DNA from: Cyclospora cayetanensis
Taxonomy: Eukaryota; Apicomplexa; Conoidasida; Eucoccidiorida; Eimeriidae
Direction of reading: 5' to 3'
Assembly (NCBI RefSeq): GCF_002999335.1
Contig: NW_020312186.1
Location: 1-50,972, forward strand
DNA: 50,972 nt
The position numbers and the translations under genes are program-made. This document shows, one piece after another, positions 1 through 12,910 of this stretch. Position 1 is the first letter of the stretch. Each line of letters opens with the position of its first letter. The notes below the pieces were generated by a model. It was not told where the DNA came from and did not search any database. It was given only the letters and a program-made list of their open reading frames with translations.

Positions 1-2370
1 GACACTGTCAAGTATATTGTGCCTGCAATTTTTCCGCATTTCTCCTGTGCGGCTTTGGAAATGCTCGCACTTCATGCACGAGGTGTTCTTGCATGCAGTA
101 TTTGTTTTCTGAGATGTAGAGGTACTGTGGAACTGTTTGTGTCATGATTCGCTTCGTACGGTTTGCAGGGCTGTTGTGCCCCGTATAAGGCGACTCACAT
201 TTCAGCACGCCGATGATCGGCAGCCCTCGTACCTCCGTGAGCGTGTTCACTTGGTCCATCGCTCATTGTTGAGCAGTGTGTGTATCTTCCTGCCTCTCTT
301 GATCTTTCTACGGGTTCATGAGCGCTTTGTTTTTCACTATTACTCTGTTTTCCGCATTTCCGACTTCCACCAGAATGGCAACAGGACAGATCTGCTTCCC
401 GCTATCCTGCGTGCAGGTCGTTTGACAGTCAGCTTCATGAAAAGTGGCCTTCGTGTCGGGGTGCGGGAATAAAGGCAAATATAGCGGTCTAAGATACATC
501 ACGGCACGTTTTAGTACATGAGTTATATTTTGCTAATATTTTTTGAAAACTAACTAGTTAATTTGTTCTAGTAATCGTTTTTGCATAGTAGTCGTGGCTC
601 AACACAATATGAAGTGACGCTTTACGTGTGCGCTAGGCACAATGCAAAAATATTTCTGAATGCTCCAAGTGCTTTGGAGGTGCGGCAACGCGCACCCCGG
701 TTGTCCTTCCCCCACTTAAATCGGACGCTTGAGGGAAGAAGCTAAAGATATGGGGAAGTACGTCTGGAAGAACTCTCAATGGATTTGAAGTTTGTGCTTT
801 GTGTCTGCAGTCAGATACCTTTCTCCGAGGACCTCAGAAGGGACGTGGGCATCCTAGCTGCCCCCACCGTAGGGTTTTCCCATGCCACTTCAGTGAAGCT
901 CCTGACACAGCAGGGGCCCCCATGACGTGCTTCAGCCTCAGTACTGTGCAAAACTGTATGATCAACAACTGCAGCAGCAGCGACATGCGCAGCAATAGAT
1001 ACATCAGCGCCAACAGCGGCGGCACACGCAACAAGGGAAAGGGAAGTTACAGCACCACGTGCTGCAGTATCAGTAGGTGGCGAAGCAAGAGAACAAAAGG
1101 TAGTAGCAACCATAGCTAGAGGAACGTACTCATGATCCTAGGGTCTGTGCTGTTAGTGTAACTATTTGGGTAAGGCCATGCATAAATATCCAACAGCCAG
1201 AATCGCAGTATCTGCTCCACAACCAGCAACAATTTCTTGTCTAGTGAAAGCAGAAGGACCCAGAGGAGCTGCATAGAGCCATGCAGTGCTACTAACTCTA
1301 CGGGTCCGTCATAGAACTCTGCAGGGAGATAATTAATTTTAGACAGACTTGAGAGTTATCGATTTGCACAAGAACGTGCTTTCCCTGCCCTCGACCCTCA
1401 GAGTTCCCCACAAGAAGGAGGCAAGACAGCTAGCTGGCATTATCCCAGCACGCCGAAGTTTCGCAGCTAGCTGCACATATCATGTAGCACACACGCACAC
1501 ACAGCGTCTTGTATCGACGTAACTGTGCTATGCGATAATTATGATATTTAACGGACAAATCCGTTAGTCAATCCTCTACAAATACTTAGTTAATGTAACT
1601 AGTGTAGTAGATGTATCAAAGTGTAGCTCAGCCCGCTATAGTTGCCTTCAGCATGCGGCTGATTGTCTTCCCCTGATGCTCGTTGGTAAACTTGCGGAAC
1701 GATTACGCTTATAGTTGTTTGCACGGGCTGCACAGGCCTGATATTCTGGGCTAAAGGATTTACGGGTTACACTTCGGGGCTAAATGGGTTACCCTGGTGC
1801 ACAACAAGGAAATGCAAATTTGGGACTCCAGCACGCTTCACGGTGCAACAAACATACGCGAAACCGCGAGACACCACTCAGGACTACGGCGTTTGTCCAC
1901 AGCTGTGCTGCATTATGGCTTATGGCTGAGGCTTTCCTTATAAGCGGTTGTCGTTCATGGCGCTGCTGTATCTCTTACTGTACAGGGCTGCGACAGCTGC
2001 GCTAGGTCGTGCAGCCATTGATCCATTGGACGCTTCCTCTGTGGACCCATTCAGCACACAAGCCGAGACCACTGCAGATCAAATGCTCCTAGTCTTCTTG
2101 TGATTGGTTTTGTTCTTGTCGTTGCTGCCGTGACTGGTGCAGCTGTGTTACGCTTGCTGCAGCCCTCGTCTGTGATTCATCGTCGATGGCGTTGAAAAGG
2201 CTTCTGCGTGCTTTATGCACCACTGCTGCTACCATATTTGCTGCTGCAACTCCATGGGCGTCCATGGACATTGCGCTAGCTGTACAGGCCTATGTGCAGC
2301 AGCAGGGTATCACGGTGAGCACTGGTGTGCTACTGCCCTGGAACTCTTCGCTGTTACAAGACCAGTCCGC
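1..2370. other. Unassigned region with weak exon-like pieces
   Basis: No gene could be assigned. On the minus strand 502-308 and 259-8 are open with coding-like wording (CPVAILVEVGNAE; VPQYLYISENKYC) and splice-like GAG/GTACGA near 228. The minus strand at 1113-811 is open and ends at a donor-like AAAG/GTATCT, with an Ala/Val-rich stretch. None joins convincingly. 1120-1780 is AT-richer with stops in all frames. 1.78-2.37 kb is the downstream flank of the CSN2 gene. Confidence 0.3.
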
Positions 2371-5300
2371 CTAGTAGATATGAGCGGCGTACGGCACCCC
2401 TGAGAAGCCCCCGCGGCTGGTCATATTTTGGGGCTCCTTTACTAGGAAGGTCTCTAGGCGGCCAATAAATTCGTGCAGGCTGTTTCCCCACTGGGATAGC
2501 AGCTGACCATTTGCTGTAACATCTTGGTTTCGAAGCCCCCGCAGCTGCATAACCGCCATAAAAAAACCAGTCAAGAGAATGCCTTAGGGGAACTCAGTGT
2601 CTGTGCCTTTAATAATATCAGCAGCAAGGTGTTTAGTAGGTCCCTAGCAATGGTGGCAAAAGCAGCAAATGGCGAATGCGTACCCTCACAACTCGAGCCT
2701 CGTCGTCAACAACGGCGACGAGGCGACCCTGACGAATGACCTGAGAAGTATACGCCCACCCCGTTGCGACAGCTACCAAATTCAGGGCACAGACCCTCAA
2801 ATCACGCGGAATATCAGGCTCCGAGACATATGCATGATACATTTTAGATAACCGCAAACAGTTTGCGTTGAAAGCAGTTATAGGTCGGTTGCTCTTTGAA
2901 GTCCATTTCTAGTGGCAGCAGCAGCAATAACGCCAAGACGACCAGTAGAAACAGCAAGTAGCGCAGCAAGAATTTTGAGCACCTGCAAGACGAGATTGAG
3001 TGTCGCTTTGTATGAAAGCCGCAGCGTTTGTTGCAGCCGCTTCAGGGAAAAGGCCGAATAGCACGATGCCACGCAGAGCAACCGCCTCAACCTGCGTAAT
3101 CACAAACAATCTAAACCCCGTATCTCTTATCCCGTGGCCCTAGATATACATCCCTAGATACCCCTGCTACGCTCCTCAGATGCAATGCCCTCCATACGCA
3201 CCGGACTGCTTCAAGCAGTGCCTCACGACAATGGGAGACAAAAGGGTCAGTCGCACCAAGGAGCTGTAAATGCTGTAAATACACCGTACACATACTTAAA
3301 CCCCACATTCTGATGTCGCAAGAGTCAAGCCGCAGCTAACCGGCAGCTTTACACTCTAACGCTGTGTTCGGATGATAAGATTTAGCGCGCAGTTCCCTGA
3401 GGTGCAAAGCAAGCAGAGGTTTGGGTTTTGGTGTAAAGGGTTTGGAGTCTGAGTAGGGCTTCCGACGCACCTCCTCGACGCCTGCGATATCGCTAGCCTC
3501 AAAGGCAGTCCGCAGTGCCTTAGCTGAGCGCACAGTAGGGTCGTCCTGTATAAATAGCAGAAAATACGTAAGAGGCGCACACGCAGAAGCGGTTCAGCAC
3601 CGACGATGAGCCACGGATGACGGTTCCAGCAAGCAAAACAGCAGCTGGACCAGCTATAGCAGCAACTATGGAACAAACACCGCCACAGCAACAGTAGTAT
3701 CAGCAGACCTGCAGTGCCTTCCCCTCTGGTGTGCTAAAAGGATCCACAGCGGAGATGGCCAACGGAGAAATGAGCACCGCACGACGTAGCGCAGCTGTCG
3801 CAGCGCTGTACAACAAAGAAAACCAGTTCCCTTTGCGAAAAGTTTATTGGAAAAGCCTAAAATCTAGGGCTTTACGCAAAGGTCATGCCACAAAAGGAAT
3901 GGCTCTCGGGTCGATAAACAGAGTTTAGAGTTTTCTAGTGTTCGTGATATCCATTCTGTAGCAAGGCTTGAGGCTCAGCGAAGGGTACGCGGAATGACCA
4001 GATTAGTATTTAGGCATTTTCGTCAGCTTACTAAATATCCCCGATTTCTTGGTGATGACGAAATGCCGCCATTAGGTGCGCGTGAATATCAACCCAGGGT
4101 TGCTGCTGCTCCCGCTTCTGTTCCTGCACCTGACTATGCCCCGCGTGCAGGCCTGGGTGTATCTGCAGCTCCATGAGCAATCTTGCCCCGCACTCCCTGA
4201 TAGCAGCGGTGCTTCTGGGGTCTAGGGATGCAGAAGCAAGCCGCAGCGCATGCGGCATCAGCTGTTGCAGCCGCGGCCAATCTCGGCTGTATGTGTACCA
4301 CAGTGCTTCTACTGCTGCTGCTTCAAGCTGCTGGTGCAGTGGCAAAGAAGGGTCGCTCCACGCCTGATGCACCTCAGGCAGCAGGCTCTTAGCCTGTGGG
4401 CCGCCAATAAGCGCAAAGGGGACACAAATAATTTGAAATGGGACACCGACGTATGCGCATGAAATGTCAAAGTCCTAGTTCGCTAAGTCTGGTGTGCTTC
4501 TGAACATGATGGCTGAAGATTTCAAATGCAGTCTGCCTGCCCCGCAGTGCCAGAAAGACTACCGCCCCAAAGCCTATTATACGCCCAAATAGAATCCTTC
4601 CAGTGACGCACACTTTACCCCCCGTGGGGCCTCATAGCAAAGTCACCGGCACCAGCGTGCTACCTTATGCCATTCTCCGAGATGTATGTACAGCCGGAGC
4701 AGCTGGTTGTATACATGCACCCGTGGTTTCTGCGTATCGCAAAAATGATGTAAAGGCCTCAGAATCAAGGGCTGTCCATGAGTCAACGCTACAGCTTATC
4801 TATGAAGACCAAGAATCGCAGCTTGAGGATTAGGGTTTTCATTTACCTTCATTCCTTGGGACGTTAATGCTTCCAGAGTATAGAGCATCAGCTTTTCAAG
4901 AACCTGCCCACCTTTAGCAGAAGAGGGTCTTCGCAAACTATCTCCCTCAATTTTAGCGCCTCTTAAGGTTCTGGGGGAGCACCTTGCCTCGGCTGCTGAA
5001 ACATTAAGTGGTGAATCCTGGTCTACTTGTCCATCTGTCTCCTGCTTCTGCTGTTGCTGCTTCTGTAGGGGAGCAGCAACAAAAATGTCTGGGAGTCCGT
5101 TGTGCTGTTCGATACCCACAAGTTTGGCAGCTGCAGAAAGAACTGCTTCGACTGTTGCAGCTGCTTCTCCAGCAGCAACAGTAGGTATCTGCTGTAGCAG
5201 ACGCTGGTAATGAGCACCAGCGCAGTCGAAGTTCCCTGAAGTAGCAGCCAAAAGAACAACACCTCTAGTGGAGCTAAGTGCATGATCAGCGGTATTATAT

Positions 5301-5911
5301 GAAGCAAGAACATTACTCTCACCAAACCTCGAGTACTGCAGGGCGCAGCAATCGTAGGAGGTGGAGCTGCGACTGCAAAACCAAGAACAGATAACAAGCG
5401 GTTCCACCGTAGTACCTTCTCCAAGTGCGAGCAGCGTGAGCGACAGAAGGGCTTTGCACGTCCAAGGCTTATGTACCACATCTGCCTCGCGTTGCACCAC
5501 TTCCTCCAGCAGGTGCACTGCCTACTCACACAAGTTGCAAAACCACGTCTATGCCATACAGGTAGAACGCGCCCTGAACTGTACGTCTTTGGGAGCCCTT
5601 AGACGCTCGCGTGTAGGGAACTCGTTATTTCTACGATTTACAACTCATATTTTAGGCGGCTCAGTGCGTTGATGGCGTAGAGTTAAGGACCTGGGTGCAT
5701 GAATCTCAAGAACAAGAGTGTGCCATTGACATCCCCGGCTCCTCTTGTGCTTAGGACTTAGGGAATCGACTCAAGGGCTTGCCTTGTCTGGTCTGACTTG
5801 GAGGCAGTCTTGAGCCTCATAGTAGAGGTTCTCTACAGCGACTGCCGCCTCCTGCTCTGGGCCCCAGGGGCCCCCATTCGATTCGAATTCAAATTCATAA
5901 CCCTCCTCCAT
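2371..5911 (-). CDS. CSN2: COP9 signalosome complex subunit 2 (CSN2), 11 exons
   Basis: This is a PCI-domain scaffold subunit of the COP9 signalosome, which removes NEDD8 from cullin-RING ligases. My exon model on the minus strand is 5911-5783, 5521-5416, 5235-4847, 4729-4664, 4393-4032, 3805-3709, 3545-3471, 3272-3202, 3091-2983, 2740-2684 and 2544-2371. Phases agree at every junction and the sum is 1635 bases (544 aa plus stop). Recognised blocks in family order are: acidic N-terminus EEGYEFEFE then ENLYYEAQ; HYQRLLQQI; a TPR-like stretch YNQLLRLYIHLGEW; the signature IRECG at about residues 295-299; DPFSTPEGKAL; DDPTVRSAKAL; DPFVSHCREALLEAVR; winged-helix RQGRL; and C-terminal LLSQWGNSLHEFIGRLE. 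Family members are about 440 aa; the excess is mostly Gln-rich insertions, for example around residues 160-175. Intron 1 looks like GC-AG (AAG/GCAAGC), although a GT donor at CAA/GTCAGA is also in phase. Exon 8 could start at 3263 instead. Confidence 0.87.
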
Positions 5912-7502
5912 CACATTGAATCAGTGTTACCGTTGTTGTTACAGAAGTCCTTGCCTTCAGCTGTTGTTAATGCCCTCTGAGTTGCCCGTATGACAGTTGA
6001 TGTTGCTGATGCTGCAGTGGCAGCACTGGTTGCGGTTGGGTGCTTTCTTGTGCTGCTGCTGCCAGTGTTGCAACTGGCGTGTCTGGGATTATCCTATCTC
6101 AGACTTTACTTGTAGTCGCCCCGGAACATTCGCGAATTCACCAATATTCGTGGTAGCCCCCACAGGAAAGTTACCCAGCCTGACTGGCAGCAGACAACTG
6201 AAACTGAGAAAACTATCAGTTTACTGTTTGCGGTCTGCAATTCGCAGTCTCTTGAATTCTATTGGAATCCCAGCCTATATGTGGCGGTTCACTGCCATCC
6301 CTCAAGAGCTTTTAGTGGGTCCTCCGTGAATGACAGCTGACGACATGGGGCCCCTAGTAGATCAAGCCAAAATATTTGAGGGTATTACCGACTTAACCCC
6401 AGTTCATCGCATCTTAAATTCTAAATACAAGGGGAAAGTCACTTATTGGGCCATAAATATCATGCATTTACAGTGACGGCCGCTTCCAGAATACCTCGCA
6501 GCCGAAAAGTTCAACCGTGTCTGCAAACACTGAAACCTATAGGCAAACTAATATATTGGTCATTCCTGAAAATTCATGTCCGCAGAGCCACCTGGCAAAC
6601 GAGGGTTTATCTATCACCTTTCTTGGATCTTCGCTGGCCTCCTTTTCGGGCACCTCCTAAGAGGAATTACCGAGACCAAGGGGGGTCCCTGGTCGCATGA
6701 GGGTCTCCGGGGGAGCATGTGACGGTTTCTGTAATGGTACGAAACAGATTATGCCCACAACATTCAAGAATAGGCACGAACGGTGAAAAAACTTGGACCC
6801 ATTTTTCTTTCTGTGTCATTCCGCCCTCTCCCGCTCGGCGATCTTCACTTTCCACCGTGCGCATCGCCTTCTCTCTCCAGTGTTCATGGCTTTCTCCCTC
6901 TGTCCTCGGCTCGCTCTCTTCTTCTCCTCCCCTTGCTCACTAAACCTTCCGCCCGCCCTGGTTACCTGTGTGCAAGCTTGCTCGCTGTCTCTATGGTTCC
7001 ATCTGAACCACTTTTCAACCAGCCGCTGACCTTTTCTGTATATCTCTGCCACTCGGCAAGGTCTGTATGTTCTGCTGGCACCCATCTAAAAGCTCCATGC
7101 CAGCTGGTCCGAAACAATCGGACCCAACCGCAACGGTCCAATCGTAATCTCATCCCTAGACTCGATTCCTGTAGGAAAACATGTATGGCTTTGCTCCTGC
7201 TTCAATATGACCCTTGCACAGTATTAAGGCACTAGGGTCTTCACTTCGGTCACTGCTGGAGCCGAAACTCAAAAGTAGGGATACTTTTCACAATGTGCGA
7301 CAAGAGCCTATCAGTAAATCTTTGAATCAGGCTTACTTCCTGAAAGTGTGCCACCAATGCCTGTGGTGTCATCCAGCTCCACGAACACCACTTTACCGAC
7401 GCTCCTGTGCTTCTCCCTACGTCAAAAACAGTAAGCGAGAAGTGTAACTCCATATGAGATTGCCATAGCGTTAGTGAATGCTTGAAAAAGACGTGCATCA
7501 TC
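5912..7502. other. Upstream flank of CSN2; pyrimidine-rich stretch
   Basis: No supported gene. 6.80-7.02 kb is C/T-rich on the plus strand and holds several overlapping open stretches of low-complexity type (for example 6783-7235), which I treat as chance. The segment from 5.9 kb upward should contain the CSN2 promoter, but no recognisable element was seen. Confidence 0.4.
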
Positions 7503-8526
7503 CCCCTGCCAGATCCCCTAAACGTTCCCGACATGATAGGCTACGGAAAACTAGAGTGAAGGTTAGTGCACGCTCTAAGCATTTTGAGCACCCACAGCTA
7601 GCACCGCATACAATCGAGGACACGAACACATCATTGCTGCGTAATACATTGAGTTAACTGTACTCTGCACTAAAGAGCATACATCCTAGCCTAGCAGACT
7701 AACTATGTGTTATCAATTCCTAAGCAATAAAATCGGTGTTCTAGAACATCTTAAATGGAGCCTAGCTAGCCACATCTTTCACCCGCTGTCCCCCATTTAA
7801 AAACGCATTCACCCGATTCTGTAACTGCACCGTCTACCTGATACATGCAAGACAACAGGAGAATTCTCACCATGCCCCCACTCTCCTGGCTGCCGAAAAC
7901 ACTCAAAATGTGCAAATGAGAAGCTAGATGGGTACATCAAACGCTAAAAGAGAAGTTGATGGGAATAAAGACGCACACTAGCCAACAACGAACGAGGGGC
8001 CAAAGAAGCAGGATCGCGGAGAAGCGATGGCTTGCCGCTGTTGGTACGCTTAAATGTGTGAGCCTCCTACTCTGCCAAACAAAAACACAGTAGATTGTGT
8101 AGCGTAAAGGAAAATACACTTTGGTTTAGCAGTAACTTCAGGCGTCATAGAGCAACAGCTGCATGCAGCTTCAGCTCTTGCATTTAAAATAATTTACTTC
8201 AATGCTCAGGAAAGGCCTAAGGCAGAATGATGGAACAGCGCACCTTAGAGTGCCTGCCCATCAAACTTAATGCAGAGATTGCCATCAAAAACCAACCGAC
8301 GCCTTTTCAGATAATGTCCATAAATGGGACTAGCGATAGCTAGATTAATTGCTGAGGAAGGACAATTGCCAAGGAACGCAATAAACGCCCTTCATGGCAA
8401 TTAGCCTTTGAGCCTGGCAGAGCCCCGACTTCTCGTGGCGGGAACGGAGTCCGCAAGTACCTCTGTACCGGCCATTGGAGCCGGCCTTTCCACACCATGT
8501 TATCAGAAACACCCCTGAGTCCAGCA
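7503..8526 (-). repeat. LTR-like block, copy 1 (direct repeat with 17591-18614)
   Basis: About 1.0 kb nearly identical to 17591-18614 in the same orientation. Differences are scattered point changes plus one replaced stretch (near 7592-7612 versus 17675-17695). On the minus strand the block starts near TGTTTCTGATAACATGG and it lies downstream of minus-strand reverse-transcriptase remains, which fits a 3' LTR. A core shared with weaker copies near 23.25, 43.15 and 48.5 kb encodes nothing plausible. Target duplications were not established. Confidence 0.75.
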
Positions 8527-11500
8527 CTTCCACTGTTCGATGCATCCTTCGCTTATACGGGGGTTACATGCATGCGCGGCAGAATTCGCAAGTACTTCGG
8601 GTAGTTTCAGAACTTCCTTATATTATGAATATTGGTAGTCCTGTGGCTCCTCCAATCTTTGGCAAAATGCATGGAGTACGAAAAGGAGGTGCTCTGTGAG
8701 GGATTAGCACGAAGTCTGAGCAGTCTGGCCGCCAAGGTCCCTATGTAGTCGGCTTTAATCCACCTTGGGGAGTTTGCCAATCCACCAGAACCAAATTTCC
8801 CGCATCAAACCACACAGCCGATCACCACTTGGCGTAATTTCTATCTTATCTTTATTGTGCTTCGAGCATACACTTGCGCACGCTAGCCAGCTCTCTCCCA
8901 ACCCACCCACGGATATGGGTGGCTGTTGATTCCGGATAACCAGATCCAGGTCCAGATCGAAGTGGGGCTTCTTAGAGTAGACCAGGGACGCAGGGAGGTA
9001 GACGAGTACCTTTCCAAAGTGTTAACCTACCTAGCACAAGAATGGAAAAAAAGTCAAGCAATCAGCTGCTTGCTTGCATTGAGTTCTGAAAACTGCCCAG
9101 TAGTGAGGTCAGTGCGTTGTGCCTGTCTACATGCCTTATACTGCGTCGCGGTGGTCATACGATGGTCATTGTGCGGGGCTAAAGGCACACCACCATGCAC
9201 TAAGAAGCTTGAGATTTCCTTCCTGGATGATGCTCCTGAGGACTCGGTATCCACGCCTGCACTGGAAAGGTGAGCGACTTCCTGAATTATACTAGAGCTG
9301 AAGACACGGATGAAATAGGCATATTTGCTGAGTCTGTCGAAAACTACATAGCACTATCCTGACCCTTGGCCTTTGCTACAGCCGAATATATTAGGTGAGT
9401 GCAAAACCTTCTAGTCACTAGAAGCCTTTGCTAGAGTTTCCGGTTGGGAGATATGTGTGGCTTCAGCTGCTGAGAACCTGGGCATGACAGTGCGTACATC
9501 TCTGCTGGAAGAGGCTCCCACTGCACCACATGAACCGTGAAAGCCTTTTTAGTGTAGTGTAAAACTCACCGTAAACCAATAGAAAAACTCATGGTGCTCA
9601 ACACGGCACTGCGGAGCAAAGTCGATTGTGTATGCGACGCAGTCCCCACTTTGTCCGAACAATGTCAGACCATCATCAACGTGGCAGTCCTTTACCCTTC
9701 TGCCATTTTGGATTTTGGAAATAGTAGCAGACGCAATGATTTAAAATGCATACGCCGGAGGCAATTTTATTGAACCCGTGAATTCTCAGCCAACAGCAGT
9801 TTCGCTGCACAATAGATGAACCAGTGCTGGTCGGCCTCACCAGAAAGATAACATCTACATGAATACTGCCGGCACTTCCTAAATCCTTCCACACCACATA
9901 AGGGCTTCCTTTTGCACGGCTAGCGCTGATCGGCCCCGGCGAAGCGATCAGAATTACATGCAATAATTATGTACTCTAGGGAGTTTGTAGCTTGAAGGGA
10001 GAAGACATCACTCAGTCCCATCCCACTAGGATAAGCCGCTAGGACAAAATAATGCTCATTGACGAACATTGCAAGTACCTTCGATTTGGTCAGGCGGCTG
10101 ATAGGCGTTTTTGCTTGGCCATCAGCTTACTGCGTGCAAGTCACTGAGTGCATGTTTTAAAAGCAGATCAGTGTAAAGATCAGCGATCCAAGCAAAAGCA
10201 CGGATATATATTTCGGGTAGAAAGTGCAAATTGAAGCACGCGCGTGCGTTGCACACTGCTGCTTGTCGCGCCACAGCTGAAGCCCGTGACGACTGCTGCA
10301 GGTGCGCTTTGACAGATAGATTGTAAACTCATATGCCATCGATACACGCAGCCATGCAGCCCCTTCTTGATAGGCTCGGTTGCATCCAGAATAGCTTGCT
10401 ACGGCAGCTTAGCTGGAGTCCTCATAAGCTCAAACAGCATTTAGGAAAGCTCAAGTCCGCCAGTGCCGCTTTGAGCCTGTCAATAGGGCGAATGGGAGTC
10501 TTGTAAGAATCCGCCCGTTAAGTCAAATGCGATGTAGGCTCTAGATGTGCGTAACTTGCCAAGCCTTTTAAGTATGAGGCAGCGTCGCAGTTTGGTCAGC
10601 GGTAATCGCCAAGCATCAACCCTAATGCGCTCACTGTTGTGGTTTGTCCGCACCAGCACTGGCTTTTGCCCGAAGGACCTAGCCACTTCCTGCACTATGC
10701 CTTGTTCAGCAAGCCATCCGCCTGCCGCACAGTCTCGCTTTCACACTCTGGCTGTGCTGACTACCACGGGAGATAGCTTGAGGACGACCCAGGGACTAGC
10801 TCAAAACGATGCGCTGGACAATCAGCAGGTGACCAGCCTCCTGGGAGCCCGTAGCCGTCATTGATGAGCTCGTCTACAAGCTCCTCCTTCATGCTTGCCC
10901 ATTCTTGCTGTTTCCGCCCCAACGCTCGTTTATGTTATCCAGATAGCAGCCAGTCGCACACCCATTAAGATAATATGCATGCTTAATACCGTCTTCAATT
11001 ATTGGGCTGCTGTGTCGCCTGCATGAAAACTCTGCCTCGCCTTGCTGAGCTACCGACTCTAACCCACTTCCCGTGGATAAAGACGCTTTTTCTCGCACTT
11101 CCTGATACACTATCCTCCACAGTGCGCCACTGGGGTCGCATGCTTGCCTTTTATTACGTGCCCCACGGCATACCCAAGATTACCTCATGACTCACGAGTC
11201 CAACATTAAGCCACGGACCAGGTTTTTATGACCCAAGGAAATTTTAAAATGGCATTCAGTTGCAGCGGCGTTGCCAGTCCATGTGTTTAGCTGCCCGGCA
11301 GCAAGCTTGAAGGTGTGGGGCTGCTTAGGATAGCGGAGTCCCTCTGGTACTTTTTCGTTCGCTGACGACTCTAGGCTCGGATCGATTGACGCAGCCCTGA
11401 TATTTTAGGTTTTGACTCTAAGCTAGGCTTTTTCCCTTCAGCTTGAGACTCAGGATCTGCGCTTACTTGCCCCTGACACCTCAAGTAGTCCATCATTTGT

Positions 11501-12160
11501 GCATGCCCCACTGCCTAGTTGTTTGATCGCTGAGTTGCAGCCCATTGCGCTACCACATGACGTGACCCTTCGGCTAGATCTAAGGAAAACCACTATAGAG
11601 CATCTGTTTGCCTACCTTGTGCCTTTTGTGGATGGAAGCTCAAAACGCCTCAATAGACCGATCTATTGCTGTATTCCCCTGCTTCACTGTTCACTTTTCA
11701 CAACAGGTTGCTGGTGACCTGGTCGCGGCATAAATCGATGAGCCAGTGCCTGTACGAAGGCGTGAACTATAGCATTTCCTCCTAGTAGAGCCCTTCATAT
11801 AAAAACCCTGCAGTCAAGCTCTTTTCTTGTCCAATAGAATTGCCACAAGAAGCACTTGTTTCCCTTTATCTGGGATGGAGGGAGATACACGCTTTGAACT
11901 GGCTGTTGAAATTCTTGAATATTGCTGGTCCTCGCGGCCGGCATGCAATTCTGGTTTGCATAGTCTCATCGGCGCATTCAAAAGCTTTTTTCAACTGGAA
12001 AACATGCTCTCTTATCAGCTGTGGATCTGTTGCGTTCACTTCAGCTTGCAGGCTCGCCTGTACCGCTCCAGTAGGGTTCGTATCACCGTCAACTTCCGTC
12101 GCTGAAGTATTTTTGCCTAGCAGAACTGCAGGCAACGCTAATCAGAATATTGATTGGTGA
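8527..12160 (-). mobile_element. Decayed Ty3/Gypsy-like retroelement internal region, minus strand
   Basis: Remnants in element order on the minus strand: a helical gag-like segment 12135-11866; a block at about 11.4-11.2 kb shared with 19.1-18.8 and 20.5-20.8 kb; reverse-transcriptase remains 10695-10480 (SRAYIAFDLTGGFLQ, matching the usual D-x-x-x-G-F-x-Q region); a thumb-like piece near 10339-10157 (HGLQLWRDKQ); and a connection/RNase H-side piece 9963-9676 (VWKDLG, IHVDVI). All are broken by stops and frameshifts. The element ends at the LTR-like block 8526-7503. A plus-strand open stretch 8926-9273 inside it has no recognisable content. Confidence 0.65.
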
Positions 12161-12910
12161 ACTGATTGATCTATGCCAGAAAACTATTGACCTATAGCTT
12201 GACTACCCGTTGTTCCCACAACCAGTCAATGAGCTGGGAAAAGGCAATTCGAACATTGCAATGCTATCAAACGTAACACGCTATGAAAGCTATAAGTAGG
12301 GGGACACTTACCATATTGGACCCTGGGTAACACATAATTGTTGGATACTTCTTAAAAGTGCCGTCGGCTTCCTCTGCCCGTCGCCCTGAGAATTTCTGGC
12401 ATGAGAGGAGAGGGAATTCGGCAGCCACGCTGCGCTTTGCTACTTCCGTTGAGCAATCCGAGCATCAACTGATAGTCTCAGATACTGCCTAGGGCGTATG
12501 GCCACAATATTGCGTCTTGTCATATGGTGCTTACTATACTGTGCAATAAGCAAGATGTGCAAACAGGCAAACCAACTAATCATTTCTTAATTAACTCTTC
12601 ACTGAATAGTTAACACCTCCAACACTGTCATAGTCCTAAAACCTCTTCTATCAATACATAAAAGAGAGATGGTCGATCTTACCAAAGAGATGACATCAAT
12701 ATAAATAGTGCCAGCATTTCCCAAATCCCACTACATCACATAACGTTTGCTTTTTCGCAATGGTTAACATTGCTAGGCTTCAGCGAAGCGAGCATAATAA
12801 CAAGCAATAATTATATGATCATGTTGAAGTTTAGCTCGACCAGATACACTCAACAGTATGAGTTCCTAGAGATTGTTTCTGTTACGGATGCATCCTAGTT
12901 GGGCGCCAAG
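12161..12910 (-). mobile_element. Retroelement debris between element and methyltransferase gene
   Basis: AT-richer sequence without a gene. Read on the minus strand, 12.80-12.66 kb repeats the motif seen at 9.9, 21.97 and 41.1 kb (NAGTIYIDVIS type, then VRPT-like residues). It is a separate fragment of the same retroelement family, close to the 3' end of the methyltransferase gene. Confidence 0.45.

Noticed and set aside
5023..5529. 168-codon open stretch on the minus strand overlapping CSN2 exons 2-3
   Set aside because: It is a shifted frame through exon, intron and CTG-rich sequence; the CSN2 frame matches the family and splices in phase.
2371..5911. 26S proteasome subunits Rpn6 or PSMD5 as identity of the multi-exon gene
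   Set aside because: The IRECG signature, the NPF-like DPF..PEGKAL block and the exact spacing of the winged-helix region fit CSN2 better.
7937..8119. 60-codon open stretch repeated at 18021-18203 and, weakly, at 23123-23434
   Set aside because: Repeated only because it lies inside the LTR-like block; no protein family, no start context, and the pattern of change is not codon-like.
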